Assembly (NCBI RefSeq): GCF_900117395.1
Contig: NZ_FPEG01000003.1
Span: forward strand, 682,001-746,000
Origin: Agrococcus sp. Marseille-P2731
GTDB taxonomy: Bacteria > Actinomycetota > Actinomycetes > Actinomycetales > Microbacteriaceae
Direction: 5' to 3'
Length of the DNA stretch: 64,000 nucleotides
A model generated the notes under the pieces. That model searched no databases. It saw only the letters and a program-made list of their open reading frames with translations, and was not told the origin of the DNA. Made by a program: the position numbers and the translations under genes. How positions within the stretch are numbered: position 1 is the stretch's first letter; every line of letters starts with the position of its first letter. Of this stretch, positions 34,915-45,344 are shown one piece after another.

Positions 34915-35873
34915 CAGCTGGCCTTCGCCTTGGTGAGCAGATCCTCGCGAGGCGACTCGGTCGGGCCGGCCTGCACGAAGGCCTCGAGGTGCGAGACCTG
35001 CTCCTTCGTCAGGTGACCCGGCACCGCGACCTGGATGGTCGCGAGCAGGTCGCCCGTGCCCTTCTTGCCCGCGACGCCGCGGCCCTTGACGCGCAGCACG
35101 CGGCCCGACGGCGTACCGGGCGCGACCTTGAGCCGCACAGGGGCGCCACCGAGGGTCGGCACCTCGATCGTGGCCCCGAGCGTCGCCTCGGCGAACGTCA
35201 CGGGCACGTCGACGCGCAGGTGCAGCCCGTCCATGGTGAAGACGGGGTGCGGGCGCACCTGCACCGTCAGGATGAGGTCGCCGGGCTCGCCGCCGGACGG
35301 CGAGGGGTCGCCCTTGCCCGCCAGCTTGATCTTCTGGCCGTCGTGCACGCCTGCCGGCACCTTGACGGTCATCGTCTTGCCGCCGACGGTGAGCTTGAGG
35401 GTGTCGCCCTGCACCGCCGAGGTGAAGTCGAGCGCGGCGCGCGCGGCGACGTCACGACCCTTGGCCGGCCGCCGGCCGCCGAAGCCGCCGCCGAAGCCTG
35501 GCGTCTGCCCGCCGAACATGCCGCCCAGCAGATCCTCGAAGTCCCCCTGCGAGTACTGCACGCGGGGGCCGCCGCCGAAGCCGCCGAAGACATCCTCGAA
35601 GCCGCCGGAGCCGCCGGGCGCGAAGCGCGGCCGGCCGCCGGCCATCGCGCGCACCGCGTCGTACTCCTGGCGCTGCTTCGGGTCGGAGAGCACCGAGTGG
35701 GCCTCGGAGATCTCCTTGAAGCGCGACTCGGCGGCGGCATCGCCCGGGTTCGAATCCGGGTGGTACTGCCGTGCGAGCTTGCGGTACTGCTTCTTCAGGT
35801 CGGCAGCCGAGACGTCCTTGGCGACGCCGAGCACGGCGTAGAAGTCCTTGTCGAACCAGTCATTGCTGGCCAT
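34914..35873 (-). CDS. dnaJ: DnaJ co-chaperone without zinc-finger domain (DnaJ1/CbpA-like)
   Basis: A 319-residue J-protein. J-domain at residues 8-75 with the catalytic HPD at 38-40, a Gly/Phe-rich region (about 85-135), then directly the two beta-barrel client-binding domains (about 140-300). The four CxxCxGxG repeats of type I DnaJ are absent, so it is a type II protein, as is usual for the dnaK-operon DnaJ of many actinobacteria. It stimulates DnaK ATPase. Placed between grpE and hspR. Confidence 0.94.
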   Translation of the reverse strand: MASNDWFDKDFYAVLGVAKDVSAADLKKQYRKLARQYHPDSNPGDAAAESRFKEISEAHSVLSDPKQRQEYDAVRAMAGGRPRFAPGGSGGFEDVFGGFGGGPRVQYSQGDFEDLLGGMFGGQTPGFGGGFGGRRPAKGRDVAARAALDFTSAVQGDTLKLTVGGKTMTVKVPAGVHDGQKIKLAGKGDPSPSGGEPGDLILTVQVRPHPVFTMDGLHLRVDVPVTFAEATLGATIEVPTLGGAPVRLKVAPGTPSGRVLRVKGRGVAGKKGTGDLLATIQVAVPGHLTKEQVSHLEAFVQAGPTESPREDLLTKAKAS

Positions 35874-35920
35874 GCGGCGTCACCTCCTCCTGCCCGCGAC
35901 GGGGCGCACTGCTCCCCGCC

Positions 35921-36628
35921 TCACTCTGCCGGGACGAAGACCGCGACCTTGGCGGGCCGCAGCATGCGGTCGCCGACGCGGTAGCCCGACTGGATCACGT
36001 CGGCGACCACCATCTCGGTCACCTCCGGGTTCGGCAGCTGCGCGACGGCCTCGTGCTTGTCAATGTCGAAGACCTCACCGACCTCGCCCAGCCTGACGAC
36101 GCCGAGCGCCTCGAACGAGCCGCGCAGCTTCGCCGCCACGATCGCGAGCGGGCCCTCGACCAGATCGCCGTGCTTGTCGGCCAGGTCGAGGTCGTCGAGC
36201 GCCGGCAGCAGCGATTTGATGACGGATGCGGTGGTCGCCTCGCGGTCACCGGCCCGCTCCCGCTCGGTGCGGGCGCGGAAGTTGACGTACTCGGCCCGCA
36301 GGCGCTGCAGCTCGTCGAGCTGCGCCGCCGACTTCGCCTCGAGCGCTGCGCGCTCGGCGTCGACCGCTGCGGCCTCGCCCTCGAGCAGCGCGCGGTCCTC
36401 TGCGCTCAGCTCATCGTCGGCGGGCGCGGCCTCGGACGCGTCGTCCTGCGCCGCTCCCGCCGCCGGGGCGGCCCCGGAGGCCTCTCCTGCGCCCGCCGAA
36501 GGGGCGGCCGAAGCCGGCTCGCGGGGCTCACCCGTGACGGGATCGATGCGGCGCTTGTCCGTGACGCGAGGCTCCTCGAGCCCCTCGTCGTGCTCGCGCG
36601 GCTCCTCGAACTCCTTGGGATCCGCCAC
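35921..36628 (-). CDS. grpE: nucleotide exchange factor GrpE
   Basis: A 235-residue DnaK co-chaperone with a long acidic, disordered N-terminus (1-75), a coiled-coil helix (about 80-130, LDELQRLRAEYVNFRARTERER) and the C-terminal beta domain with the signature FDIDKHEAVAQLPNPEV ... GYRVGDRMLRPAKVAV. It begins 2 nt after the dnaK stop and is 47 nt upstream of dnaJ. Confidence 0.95.
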   Translation of the reverse strand: MADPKEFEEPREHDEGLEEPRVTDKRRIDPVTGEPREPASAAPSAGAGEASGAAPAAGAAQDDASEAAPADDELSAEDRALLEGEAAAVDAERAALEAKSAAQLDELQRLRAEYVNFRARTERERAGDREATTASVIKSLLPALDDLDLADKHGDLVEGPLAIVAAKLRGSFEALGVVRLGEVGEVFDIDKHEAVAQLPNPEVTEMVVADVIQSGYRVGDRMLRPAKVAVFVPAE

Positions 36629-36630
36629 GA

Positions 36631-38695
<2,065 letters not shown>

Positions 38696-38750
38696 TTTCG
38701 CGGCTGTGCATCCGCCGTGAGTCCCCGCGGTGCCCACTAGCGTGAGCACC

Positions 38751-39446
38751 ATGGCGAAGATCTCCGCGTTCCTCCAGCGCGAGTACATCCGTCACTCGGT
38801 CGCGACGGTGATCGCCGGGATCGTGGCAGCTGCGGCCTACATCGTGGCCTACCTCGTCCTGCGCGAGCCCTTCGAGGGTGGTCTCCTCAACCTGTACGCG
38901 TCGGCCTTCGCGCTCGTCTTCGGCGCCTACGGCCCGACCTTCCTCCTCCTGTCGCACCTCGCCTTCCGCTCCTTGCGCGGCAAGGCGCTGCGCGCACGGC
39001 TGCGGCGCTCAGAGGAGCGCAGCCGCCTCGTGCGCCACCTCTTCCTGGGCGGGCCGGCGTCGTGGTCGATCTCCATCGTCGCCGTCGGTGTCGCCTCCGT
39101 CGTGCTGCTCGCGGTCGAGAGCACGGGGGTCGACCTGTGGCTCATCGTGCGCTGCGTGCTGGGCGTCGGCGGCACCTGGGTGCTGCTCGTCGCGGTGTTC
39201 GCGATCGACCACATGCGCGGCTGGGCCGAGCACGGCGGGCTGCGCTTCCCTGGCGACGAGGAGCGCTCCTTCGGCGACTTCGTCTACGTCTCGACGCAGC
39301 TCTCCACCACCTTCTCGTCGTCGGACGTCGCGCTCACGAACGGCGCAGCCCGCCGCGTCGCGACGGTGCAGTCGATCGTCGGCTTCGCCTACAGCACCGT
39401 GATCATCGCGGTCTTCGCCTCGTTGCTCATCACGCGCACCGCGTAG
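38751..39446 (+). CDS. DUF1345 family membrane protein
   Basis: A 231-residue protein with five to six predicted helices. The C-terminal block FGDFVYVSTQLSTTFSSSDVALTNGAARRVATVQSIVGFAYSTVIIAV region is diagnostic of DUF1345, whose function is unknown; the pattern recalls ion-channel pore loops. A TAGCGT -10 (38738-38743) lies 7 nt before the ATG at 38751, which fixes the start and implies a leaderless transcript. Divergent from the dnaK operon. Confidence 0.87.
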   Translation: MAKISAFLQREYIRHSVATVIAGIVAAAAYIVAYLVLREPFEGGLLNLYASAFALVFGAYGPTFLLLSHLAFRSLRGKALRARLRRSEERSRLVRHLFLGGPASWSISIVAVGVASVVLLAVESTGVDLWLIVRCVLGVGGTWVLLVAVFAIDHMRGWAEHGGLRFPGDEERSFGDFVYVSTQLSTTFSSSDVALTNGAARRVATVQSIVGFAYSTVIIAVFASLLITRTA

Positions 39447-39491
39447 TCCGACCGCGCGCCTCGCCGCGACGGCCATCTCTAGGCTGGCGCA

Positions 39492-40034
39492 ATGAGATGG
39501 ACCACGCGCTCGACCCGCATCGCCTACGAGAACCCCTGGATCCGGGTGCACGAGGACGAGGTCACGCGCCCGGACGGCGGCGAAGGGCTCTACGGAGTGG
39601 TGGAGCTGCGCGACGCCGTCTTCGTCGTGGCGCTCGACGAGGACGACGCGGTCGTGCTCGTCACCATCGATCGGTACACGATCGGCCGCGACTCGCTCGA
39701 GGTGCCGGCTGGCGGCAGCGACGATCAGGAGCCGCTCGTCGCCGCCCAGCGGGAGCTGCTCGAGGAGACCGGGCTGGAAGCCTCGGAGTGGATGCCGCTC
39801 GGCAGCCTCGACGCGCTCAACGGGATCGCGCGCGCCCGCGAGCACGTCTTCCTCGCCCGCGGCCTCTCCCAGGCGGCGGATGCAGCGGAGAGCCAGGGCG
39901 AGGAGGGCATCTCGGCCGTCACCCGGGTGCCATTCGGCGAGGCCCTCGCGATGTGCGGCGACGGTCGCATCCGCGACGGCGAGACCATCGCCGCGCTCGC
40001 GCTCGCCGCGATCCGCCTCGGCCGGCTCGCCTGA
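39492..40034 (+). CDS. Nudix hydrolase (ADP-ribose pyrophosphatase-like)
   Basis: A 180-residue Nudix protein. The core REx2EE is intact (Arg87, Glu88, Glu91, Glu92 in QRELLEETGL) and the preceding VPAGG loop is that of ADP-sugar pyrophosphatases. The first Glu of the Nudix box is Gln at the aligned position and the loop is one residue shorter than usual, so activity may be modified. TAGGCT at 39480-39485, 6 nt before the ATG, suggests a leaderless mRNA. Confidence 0.88.
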   Translation: MRWTTRSTRIAYENPWIRVHEDEVTRPDGGEGLYGVVELRDAVFVVALDEDDAVVLVTIDRYTIGRDSLEVPAGGSDDQEPLVAAQRELLEETGLEASEWMPLGSLDALNGIARAREHVFLARGLSQAADAAESQGEEGISAVTRVPFGEALAMCGDGRIRDGETIAALALAAIRLGRLA

Positions 40035-40107
40035 CGCGCTCGGGCACGCCCTGGCGCGCCCTCGCCGGCGTCACCTGCTGTTCGCCTTTCGGTCCTACGC
40101 TCAACCC

Positions 40108-41577
40108 ATGAGCGTCCCTCACGAGCCGCACGCGGCATCCGCCACCGCTTCACCGCCGACGGCGGATCGATCGCCCGACGACATCGTGCAGCCGGCCCAG
40201 ATCGGCGTCGAGCCGATGACCCGCCGCGAGCTCGGCAGGCGTGCCCGCGCGTGGGCGATGTGGGATTGGGGCTCCGCGTCGTTCAACGCGGTGGTGACGA
40301 CCTTCGTCTTCAGCACCTACCTCGCATCCGACCTCTTCGTCGACCCCGCGATCGTCGACGCGGCGGGCGAGGCGGGTTCCCCGGAGCTCACCCGAGCGCT
40401 CGCCGACAACGCTGCCGTCGTCGCCTGGGCCATCGCGATCGCCGGTGTCCTGGTCGCGCTCATCGCGCCCATCGTCGGCCAGCGGTCGGATGGCGGCGGT
40501 CGCCGCAAGCTGTGGGTGCTGGTGAACACGGGGTTCACGATCCTCGCGATGGCCGGCATGTTCTTCGTCACCCCGGTGCCCGAGTACGTCTGGCTGGGCG
40601 CCCTGCTGCTTGCCGCGGGCAACCTCTTCTTCGAGTTCGCCAGCGTCAACTACAACGCGATGCTCCACCAGGTCTCGACCAAGGAGTCGCTCGGGCGCAC
40701 CTCGGGCTTCGGCTGGGGCATGGGCTACGTGGGCGGCATCGTGCTGCTGGCCCTGCTGCTCGTGCTGTTCATCCTGCCCCTGGGCGGAGACGGCCACGGC
40801 GTGCTGGGCGTGCCCTTCGGCCGCGACGGCGCCGGGCTCGACACGCGCCTCGCGGTGCTCGCGAGCGCCGCCTGGTTCCTCGCGTTCGCGCTGCCGCTCA
40901 TGCTCCGCGTCCCCGAGCTGCCGCCGACCGGCATCGTGCCCAAGCGCGTCAGCGTCGTCGAGTCGTACCGCATCCTCTTCCGCACGATCTCTCGCATCGG
41001 TCGCCGCGCCCCCAAGACGCTGCTCTTCCTGGTCGCCTCCGCGATCTTCCGCGACGGCCTCTCCGGCGTGTTCACCTTCGGCGCCATCATCGCCGCGCAG
41101 GTGTTCGGCTTCGAGTTCCTGGAGGTCATGCTCTTCGCCATCGCCGCGAACGTCACGGCCGGCATCGGCACCTTCGTCGGCGGCTGGGCCGACGACCGGT
41201 TCGGTCCGAAGATCGTCATCATCGCCTCGCTGCTCGTGCTCGTGGCCTCCGGCACGGCGGTGATGTTCGTCGATGGCAAGGACATGTTCTGGGTGTGCGG
41301 CCTGGCGCTCGCGACCTTCGTCGGCCCGGTGCAGTCGGCATCGCGCTCGTTCATGGCGCGCATCACACCCGAGGGGCGCGAGGGCGAGATGTTCGGCCTC
41401 TACGCCACCACCGGCCGCTCCGTGTCCTTCCTCACTGCGACGCTGTTCGGCGCGTTCGTCGGGCTCACGGGCGACACCCGCTTCGGGATCCTCGGCATCG
41501 TCGTCGTGCTGCTGGCCGGGCTGCTGCTGGTGCTGCCCATCACGCCGAAGCCGACGACCATCGACGACCGCGACTGA
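40108..41577 (+). CDS. MFS transporter, UMF1/Atg22-like family
   Basis: A 489-residue, about 12-TM transporter. WAMWDWGSASFNAVVTTFVFSTYL in TM1 and SVNYNAMLHQVSTKESLGRTSGFGWGMGYVGG are hallmarks of the UMF1/vacuole-effluxer (Atg22-like) family; eukaryotic Atg22 exports amino acids from vacuoles, bacterial substrates are unknown. The ATG at 40108 is supported by a TACGCT -10 (40096-40101) 6 nt upstream. Confidence 0.9.
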   Translation: MSVPHEPHAASATASPPTADRSPDDIVQPAQIGVEPMTRRELGRRARAWAMWDWGSASFNAVVTTFVFSTYLASDLFVDPAIVDAAGEAGSPELTRALADNAAVVAWAIAIAGVLVALIAPIVGQRSDGGGRRKLWVLVNTGFTILAMAGMFFVTPVPEYVWLGALLLAAGNLFFEFASVNYNAMLHQVSTKESLGRTSGFGWGMGYVGGIVLLALLLVLFILPLGGDGHGVLGVPFGRDGAGLDTRLAVLASAAWFLAFALPLMLRVPELPPTGIVPKRVSVVESYRILFRTISRIGRRAPKTLLFLVASAIFRDGLSGVFTFGAIIAAQVFGFEFLEVMLFAIAANVTAGIGTFVGGWADDRFGPKIVIIASLLVLVASGTAVMFVDGKDMFWVCGLALATFVGPVQSASRSFMARITPEGREGEMFGLYATTGRSVSFLTATLFGAFVGLTGDTRFGILGIVVVLLAGLLLVLPITPKPTTIDDRD

Positions 41578-41675
41578 CGCATCCGGCCACCCCGCTGGCG
41601 AGCGCTGCGCGCAGGACAGCCCGGACGGGCAGTTGTCCCCATCGCGAGCACCCCGCCCGAGTCGCTAGCGTCACT

Positions 41676-41717
41676 ATGTCCCTCCAACCGACGAGAAAGC
41701 ACCACTGCGCCCCATGA
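41676..41717 (+). CDS. possible 13-residue leader peptide ahead of the ESX-like gene
   Basis: A mini-ORF (MSLQPTRKHHCAP) begins 4 nt after a TAGCGT -10 box (41666-41671) and its stop overlaps the next start as ATGA. If the transcript is leaderless, this ORF would be translated first and couple translation of the operon. It may equally be a chance ORF in the 5' untranslated region. Confidence 0.3.
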   Translation: MSLQPTRKHHCAP

Positions 41718-42013
41718 ACGTCAAGGTCGACTACTCCAAGCTCTCGACGCTCAGTCGTCGACTGCGCGACATCATCGATGAGTTCGACGAGGCATCGGCG
41801 CGCCGCGAGGACCTCGAGGCGGCGGTCGATCGGCCCGACGGCCACGCCACGCTGCAGGATCGCGTGCGCGAGTTCGAGTCGCAGTGGGACGACCGCCGCA
41901 ACCAGCTGAAGGACGGCCTCGAGAACGTGCTCGAGCGCACCGACAAGACGCTGGAGGCATGGCAGACCGGCGACGAGGAGCTGGCCGCGAGCGTCGAGAG
42001 CGAGGAGTCCTGA
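41714..42013 (+). CDS. WXG100-size helical protein (ESX/EsxB-like)
   Basis: A 99-residue, almost entirely helical, acidic protein: helix 1 about 7-38, a turn (RPDGHA, 40-45), helix 2 about 46-85 with Trp58 (QWDDRR) and Trp83. The length, helix-turn-helix shape and central Trp recall WXG100/ESX proteins, though the canonical WxG turn is not present. No signal peptide. It overlaps the next gene by TGATG, as small chaperone-like partners of LXG toxins and EsxA/EsxB pairs do. Assignment is structural inference. Confidence 0.65.
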   Translation: MNVKVDYSKLSTLSRRLRDIIDEFDEASARREDLEAAVDRPDGHATLQDRVREFESQWDDRRNQLKDGLENVLERTDKTLEAWQTGDEELAASVESEES

Positions 42014-43251
42014 TGGAGATCACACCGGTCGGCAAGCACGAGATCCGGGTCATCGAGGGCAACGCCGAGGAGGTCACGAAGCGCGGTCGCGCGATCGTCA
42101 CGCTCGGCTTCCAGATGACCCAGGCCGCCGAGACGATGAACGCGCTGCTCGAGGACGGGGCGGAGCAGGAGGGTCAGTGGATCGACAAGCTCAAGGAGGC
42201 CTCGAGGGAGGTCAACGATGAGCTCGAGCGCGCAGGCTCCCTGTACTCGGACGTCGGCCCGTACGTGCGCGACTACGGCCTCGCTCTCGGCGAGGTGAAG
42301 ACGGCGATGACGCCCATCGTGAGCGAGTGCCAGCGGCTCTGGGACATCTACGTCGAGAAGCGCGACGCCGCCGACGACGCGGAGTCGATGCCCGTGGCCT
42401 ACCCGACGGGCGAGCGCGCGGATGATCCGGACGCCAGGCAGCAGGCGGAGCAGGACCAGCAGTCGGCCGCGACCACCGCGCGGACCGCCGCCGACAACGC
42501 CTACGCCGACTGGAGCGCCGAGGCCGCGAAGTTCGACACCGAGCACGACACGTGGTGGGAGGAGTTCGACGCCGCCTGCAACGGCATCGAGACCGCGACG
42601 ACCAACGGCATCGAGGACTCCTGGAAGGACAACCTCGACGGGCTCGTCGCGTTCGTCCAGACCGTCCTCTCGATCGCCGGCCTCGTGCTGGCGGTGCTCG
42701 CGCTCGTCGTCGGCGGCCCCATCGTGGGCCTCCTGGCGCTCATCGTCGGCGTCATCGCGCTCGGCCTCACGATCTACCAGTTCTGCCGCGGCGACGCGAA
42801 CGGGTGGGACCTCGCGTTCGCGATCGTCGGCGTGCTGCCGATCGGCGCCATCGGCGACTTCGCCTCCGGGGGCCTGAAGACGGGGTTCAAGAGTTGGATC
42901 GGGCTCTCGAACGGCATGAGCTTCACCGACGATGCCGCCCGCTGGGGCCTCTCGCTCACCGGCTCGGGCTTCAGCCCCGCGACCTGGGCGTCGAACATGC
43001 GCGGCCTCGCCCCGGAGGCGGGCTACCTCGTGGGCGAGGGCACCGAGATGTTCGCCGAGTTCATCTCGACGCACGGCGGCGACACCTGGCAGGCGCTCGG
43101 CGACCTCGGCCACACGCCGTGGGCGCTGGCGTACACCGCCGACGCCGTCGGCAACTACTTCGGCGTCGTGCCGGGGATGGTGCGCGACACCATCCAGGCC
43201 GGCACGGGCATGCCCGACCTGTTCGAGCAGATCCGCTGGCCGACGTATTGA
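42013..43251 (+). CDS. putative type VII secretion-type large protein (helical N-domain plus membrane segment)
   Basis: A 412-residue protein that I cannot place by motif. Residues 1-125 and 140-205 are long amphipathic helices (VTLGFQMTQAAETMNALLEDG; KLKEASREVNDELERAG), as in LXG/WXG effector heads; 211-257 is a strongly hydrophobic hairpin (FVQTVLSIAGLVLAVLAL then GPIVGLLALIVGVIALGL); about 265-285 is another; the remaining 125 residues are soluble, Gly/Trp-rich and of unknown fold. It resembles proteins called putative T7SS secreted proteins in actinobacteria. No known toxin or immunity domain is seen, and no EccC/EccD-like machinery is encoded in the window. Confidence 0.65.
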   Translation: MEITPVGKHEIRVIEGNAEEVTKRGRAIVTLGFQMTQAAETMNALLEDGAEQEGQWIDKLKEASREVNDELERAGSLYSDVGPYVRDYGLALGEVKTAMTPIVSECQRLWDIYVEKRDAADDAESMPVAYPTGERADDPDARQQAEQDQQSAATTARTAADNAYADWSAEAAKFDTEHDTWWEEFDAACNGIETATTNGIEDSWKDNLDGLVAFVQTVLSIAGLVLAVLALVVGGPIVGLLALIVGVIALGLTIYQFCRGDANGWDLAFAIVGVLPIGAIGDFASGGLKTGFKSWIGLSNGMSFTDDAARWGLSLTGSGFSPATWASNMRGLAPEAGYLVGEGTEMFAEFISTHGGDTWQALGDLGHTPWALAYTADAVGNYFGVVPGMVRDTIQAGTGMPDLFEQIRWPTY

Positions 43252-43288
43252 GCGCCCCCGCCGGGACGCCTGGGCCGGCCGGCGCCGG

Positions 43289-43294
43289 TAGCGT
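43289..43294 (+). promoter_or_regulatory. internal -10 box within the ESX-like cassette
   Basis: TAGCGT at 43289-43294, with GAGGTG shortly before the GTG at 43313, suggests that the last three genes can also be transcribed separately. Confidence 0.45.
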
Positions 43295-43312
43295 TGTGGC
43301 CGAGGTGATCAC

Positions 43313-43921
43313 GTGACCGATCTGCGAACGCTGCTGCGAGGCGGCGACGCCGTCCCCGCGTTCCGCATGCTGCTCCCGCAGGGCTGGGTGGCGCATCGAC
43401 CCGACGAGCGCGGCGAGCGGCAGCTGCTCGACGCGGCGGCGAAGAAGCTCGCGGCAGCCGGCCGCCCAGAGCTGCTCGCGCAGCTGCGCGCGCACGCATC
43501 CGTCGCCTACCGCCAGCTGCGCGAGCAGCGGGCGTTCCTCGTGATCATGCCGGGCGAGGGCACCCCGCAGGCGCTCTTCCTGCCGGCGACGATCACCGGC
43601 ATCGAGCGCGTGGACACGCCGGATGCGCCGGTGCGCGAGGTGGTGATCGACGCGATCCGCTCCAAGGGCGCGAAGCCGCTCGACCGCGCGGGGATGATCG
43701 TGCGGTGGGTCGAGCGCCGCGACGTCGCGCTCGACGGCGAGCAGACCGCCACCACGTCGATCAGCTACATGATCCCCATCCCCGGCGCCGAGCGGCGCCG
43801 GGCCGTGCAGCTCACGGCCGTCATCACGCATCCGACCGATCTGCCCGCCGACGACGAGGTGCTCGAGCGCTGGATCGCGCTCATCGACACGCACGTCGCG
43901 ACCTTCTCCTGGGAGCCCTGA
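43313..43921 (+). CDS. hypothetical protein of the ESX-like cassette (1)
   Basis: A 202-residue soluble alpha/beta protein (FRMLLPQGWVAHRPDERGERQLLDAAAKKL near the N-terminus, a strand-rich middle and IALIDTHVATFSW at the end). No signal peptide or membrane helix. Similar GW-containing small proteins accompany type VII clusters in actinobacteria, but I cannot name a family. GTG start with GAGGTGATC upstream; the stop is directly followed by the next ATG (TGATG). Confidence 0.68.
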   Translation: MTDLRTLLRGGDAVPAFRMLLPQGWVAHRPDERGERQLLDAAAKKLAAAGRPELLAQLRAHASVAYRQLREQRAFLVIMPGEGTPQALFLPATITGIERVDTPDAPVREVVIDAIRSKGAKPLDRAGMIVRWVERRDVALDGEQTATTSISYMIPIPGAERRRAVQLTAVITHPTDLPADDEVLERWIALIDTHVATFSWEP

Positions 43922-44544
43922 TGCGCGGCATCACCGTCGACTTCGACCCGAGCCTGACCATCGAGGTGCCGCGCGACGGATCGCTCGGCGAGCGCCACCC
44001 GGGATGGGCGGCGTCAGAGCTGGAGCGCATCGCGGCGCACGACGAGCAGCTGCTCGACGACCCGGCGGCGATCACCGACTGGCTCGAGGGCGTGCGCGCG
44101 AGCGTGGCACCGACCGCGACCTACACGCTCGCCGTGCGCTCCCCGGACGCGAGCGCGCTCGCGGTGCTGCGCTTCGACGTGCTCGACGAGCCGCTCGACG
44201 AGGCCTCGCAGCGTCGCATCGTCGAGCCACCGGCGTCGTTGCCGCCGCGGCACGACGTGGTGGAGCTGCCGCAGCTCGGCACGAGCCTGCGCATGCAGAT
44301 GCTCGGTGAGCGCCAGGGGCAGCCGTACTCCCTCGTGCAGTGGATGGCGGTGCGCCCCGGCGGCTCGGTCGTCGCCACGCTGGGACCGCTGCCCCCGAAC
44401 GGCATCGAGGCCTTCCGCCCCTACGCCGAGGCCGTCGTCGCCAGTGCACGCCCCTCCGGCCTCGACCACGAGGGCACGCCGTGGGCGGAGCAGCCGTCGC
44501 TGCTCGTCGAGGTCGTGCCTCCGGTCGAGCGGTGGCAGGCATGA
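43921..44544 (+). CDS. hypothetical protein of the ESX-like cassette (2)
   Basis: A 207-residue acidic, soluble protein with an N-terminal ITVDFDPSLTIEVPRDGSL segment and a C-terminal alpha/beta part (YSLVQWMAVRPGGSVVATLGPLPPNGIEAFRPYAEAVVAS region). Its C-terminal layout looks similar to the preceding protein's, so the two may be distant paralogues or partners. Overlaps both neighbours (TGATG and ATGA), which argues for equimolar translation. Confidence 0.68.
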   Translation: MRGITVDFDPSLTIEVPRDGSLGERHPGWAASELERIAAHDEQLLDDPAAITDWLEGVRASVAPTATYTLAVRSPDASALAVLRFDVLDEPLDEASQRRIVEPPASLPPRHDVVELPQLGTSLRMQMLGERQGQPYSLVQWMAVRPGGSVVATLGPLPPNGIEAFRPYAEAVVASARPSGLDHEGTPWAEQPSLLVEVVPPVERWQA

Positions 44545-45335
44545 CCGCCGCGGGCTACGCCGCGCACCGCTCGAGCTTCGCGCCCGACGACTGGTGGCGG
44601 ATGGAGGCAGCGGCCTTCCGCGGTGACGACGCGGTGCGCGACGCGCTCGCGCTCACCGCCCCTCGGCACCTCGCCCTCACCCTGCGGGGCGAGCGCAGCG
44701 GCGCCAGCGCGCTGCAGCGGGCCCTCGCGGTGCCCCTGCTGCTGTGGTCGCTCGGCGCGCTCACCCTCACCGTCGTGTGGGGCCTGCCCGTGCTGGCGTG
44801 GAGCATCGCCTTCCGCGACGACGGTCTGGCCGCCGGCAGCTTCGGCCTCATCGCGCTCGTCTCCGCGCTCTGCGGCCTCGCGCTGCTGGTTCAGGAGCTG
44901 CGTCGGCCCGCGCTCGACCGCGGGCTCGTGCCCGTCGCGATGATCCGCCTGGTGCCGGCGGCGCTCGGCGTGCTCGGAGCGCTCGTCTGGCTCGGCGCCG
45001 GCGCCCCCGTGGACGACTCGCTCGAGCGCGTCGTGCCGGTCACCGCCGCGTGGGTGGTGCCGATGGTGGCCGACCTCGTGATCAGCGCGGTGCTGCTCGT
45101 CCTGGCGCTGCGCGGCCCGCGTGTGCCCGGCGGCGCGCGGCAGGCGCGCAACGACGAGCGGCTCGCCGCCGCGGTCGCCGCACTGCCGGCTGAGCGGCGC
45201 GAGGCCATCGCGCGCGACCTGGGCGCAGCGATCGACACCCTGCTGCGTGCCGGCGCCATCGAGCCGGCGGTCGCCGAGCGCGCTCGCGCCGCGCAGCTGG
45301 GCGGGCTCGCCCGCTCGATGTCGCCCGCGCTCTAG
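44541..45335 (+). CDS. membrane protein closing the ESX-like cassette
   Basis: A 264-residue protein: a soluble N-terminus (1-55) containing DDWWRMEAAAFRGDDAVRDAL, four predicted membrane helices (about 62-85, 95-117, 128-150 and 158-178) and a C-terminal helical domain (AERREAIARDLGAAIDTLLRAGAIEPAVA). I do not recognise it. ATGA overlap with the preceding gene places it in the operon; it could be an anchor or an immunity-type partner, which is speculation. Confidence 0.68.
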   Translation: MTAAGYAAHRSSFAPDDWWRMEAAAFRGDDAVRDALALTAPRHLALTLRGERSGASALQRALAVPLLLWSLGALTLTVVWGLPVLAWSIAFRDDGLAAGSFGLIALVSALCGLALLVQELRRPALDRGLVPVAMIRLVPAALGVLGALVWLGAGAPVDDSLERVVPVTAAWVVPMVADLVISAVLLVLALRGPRVPGGARQARNDERLAAAVAALPAERREAIARDLGAAIDTLLRAGAIEPAVAERARAAQLGGLARSMSPAL

Positions 45336-45344
45336 GCAACCGCC

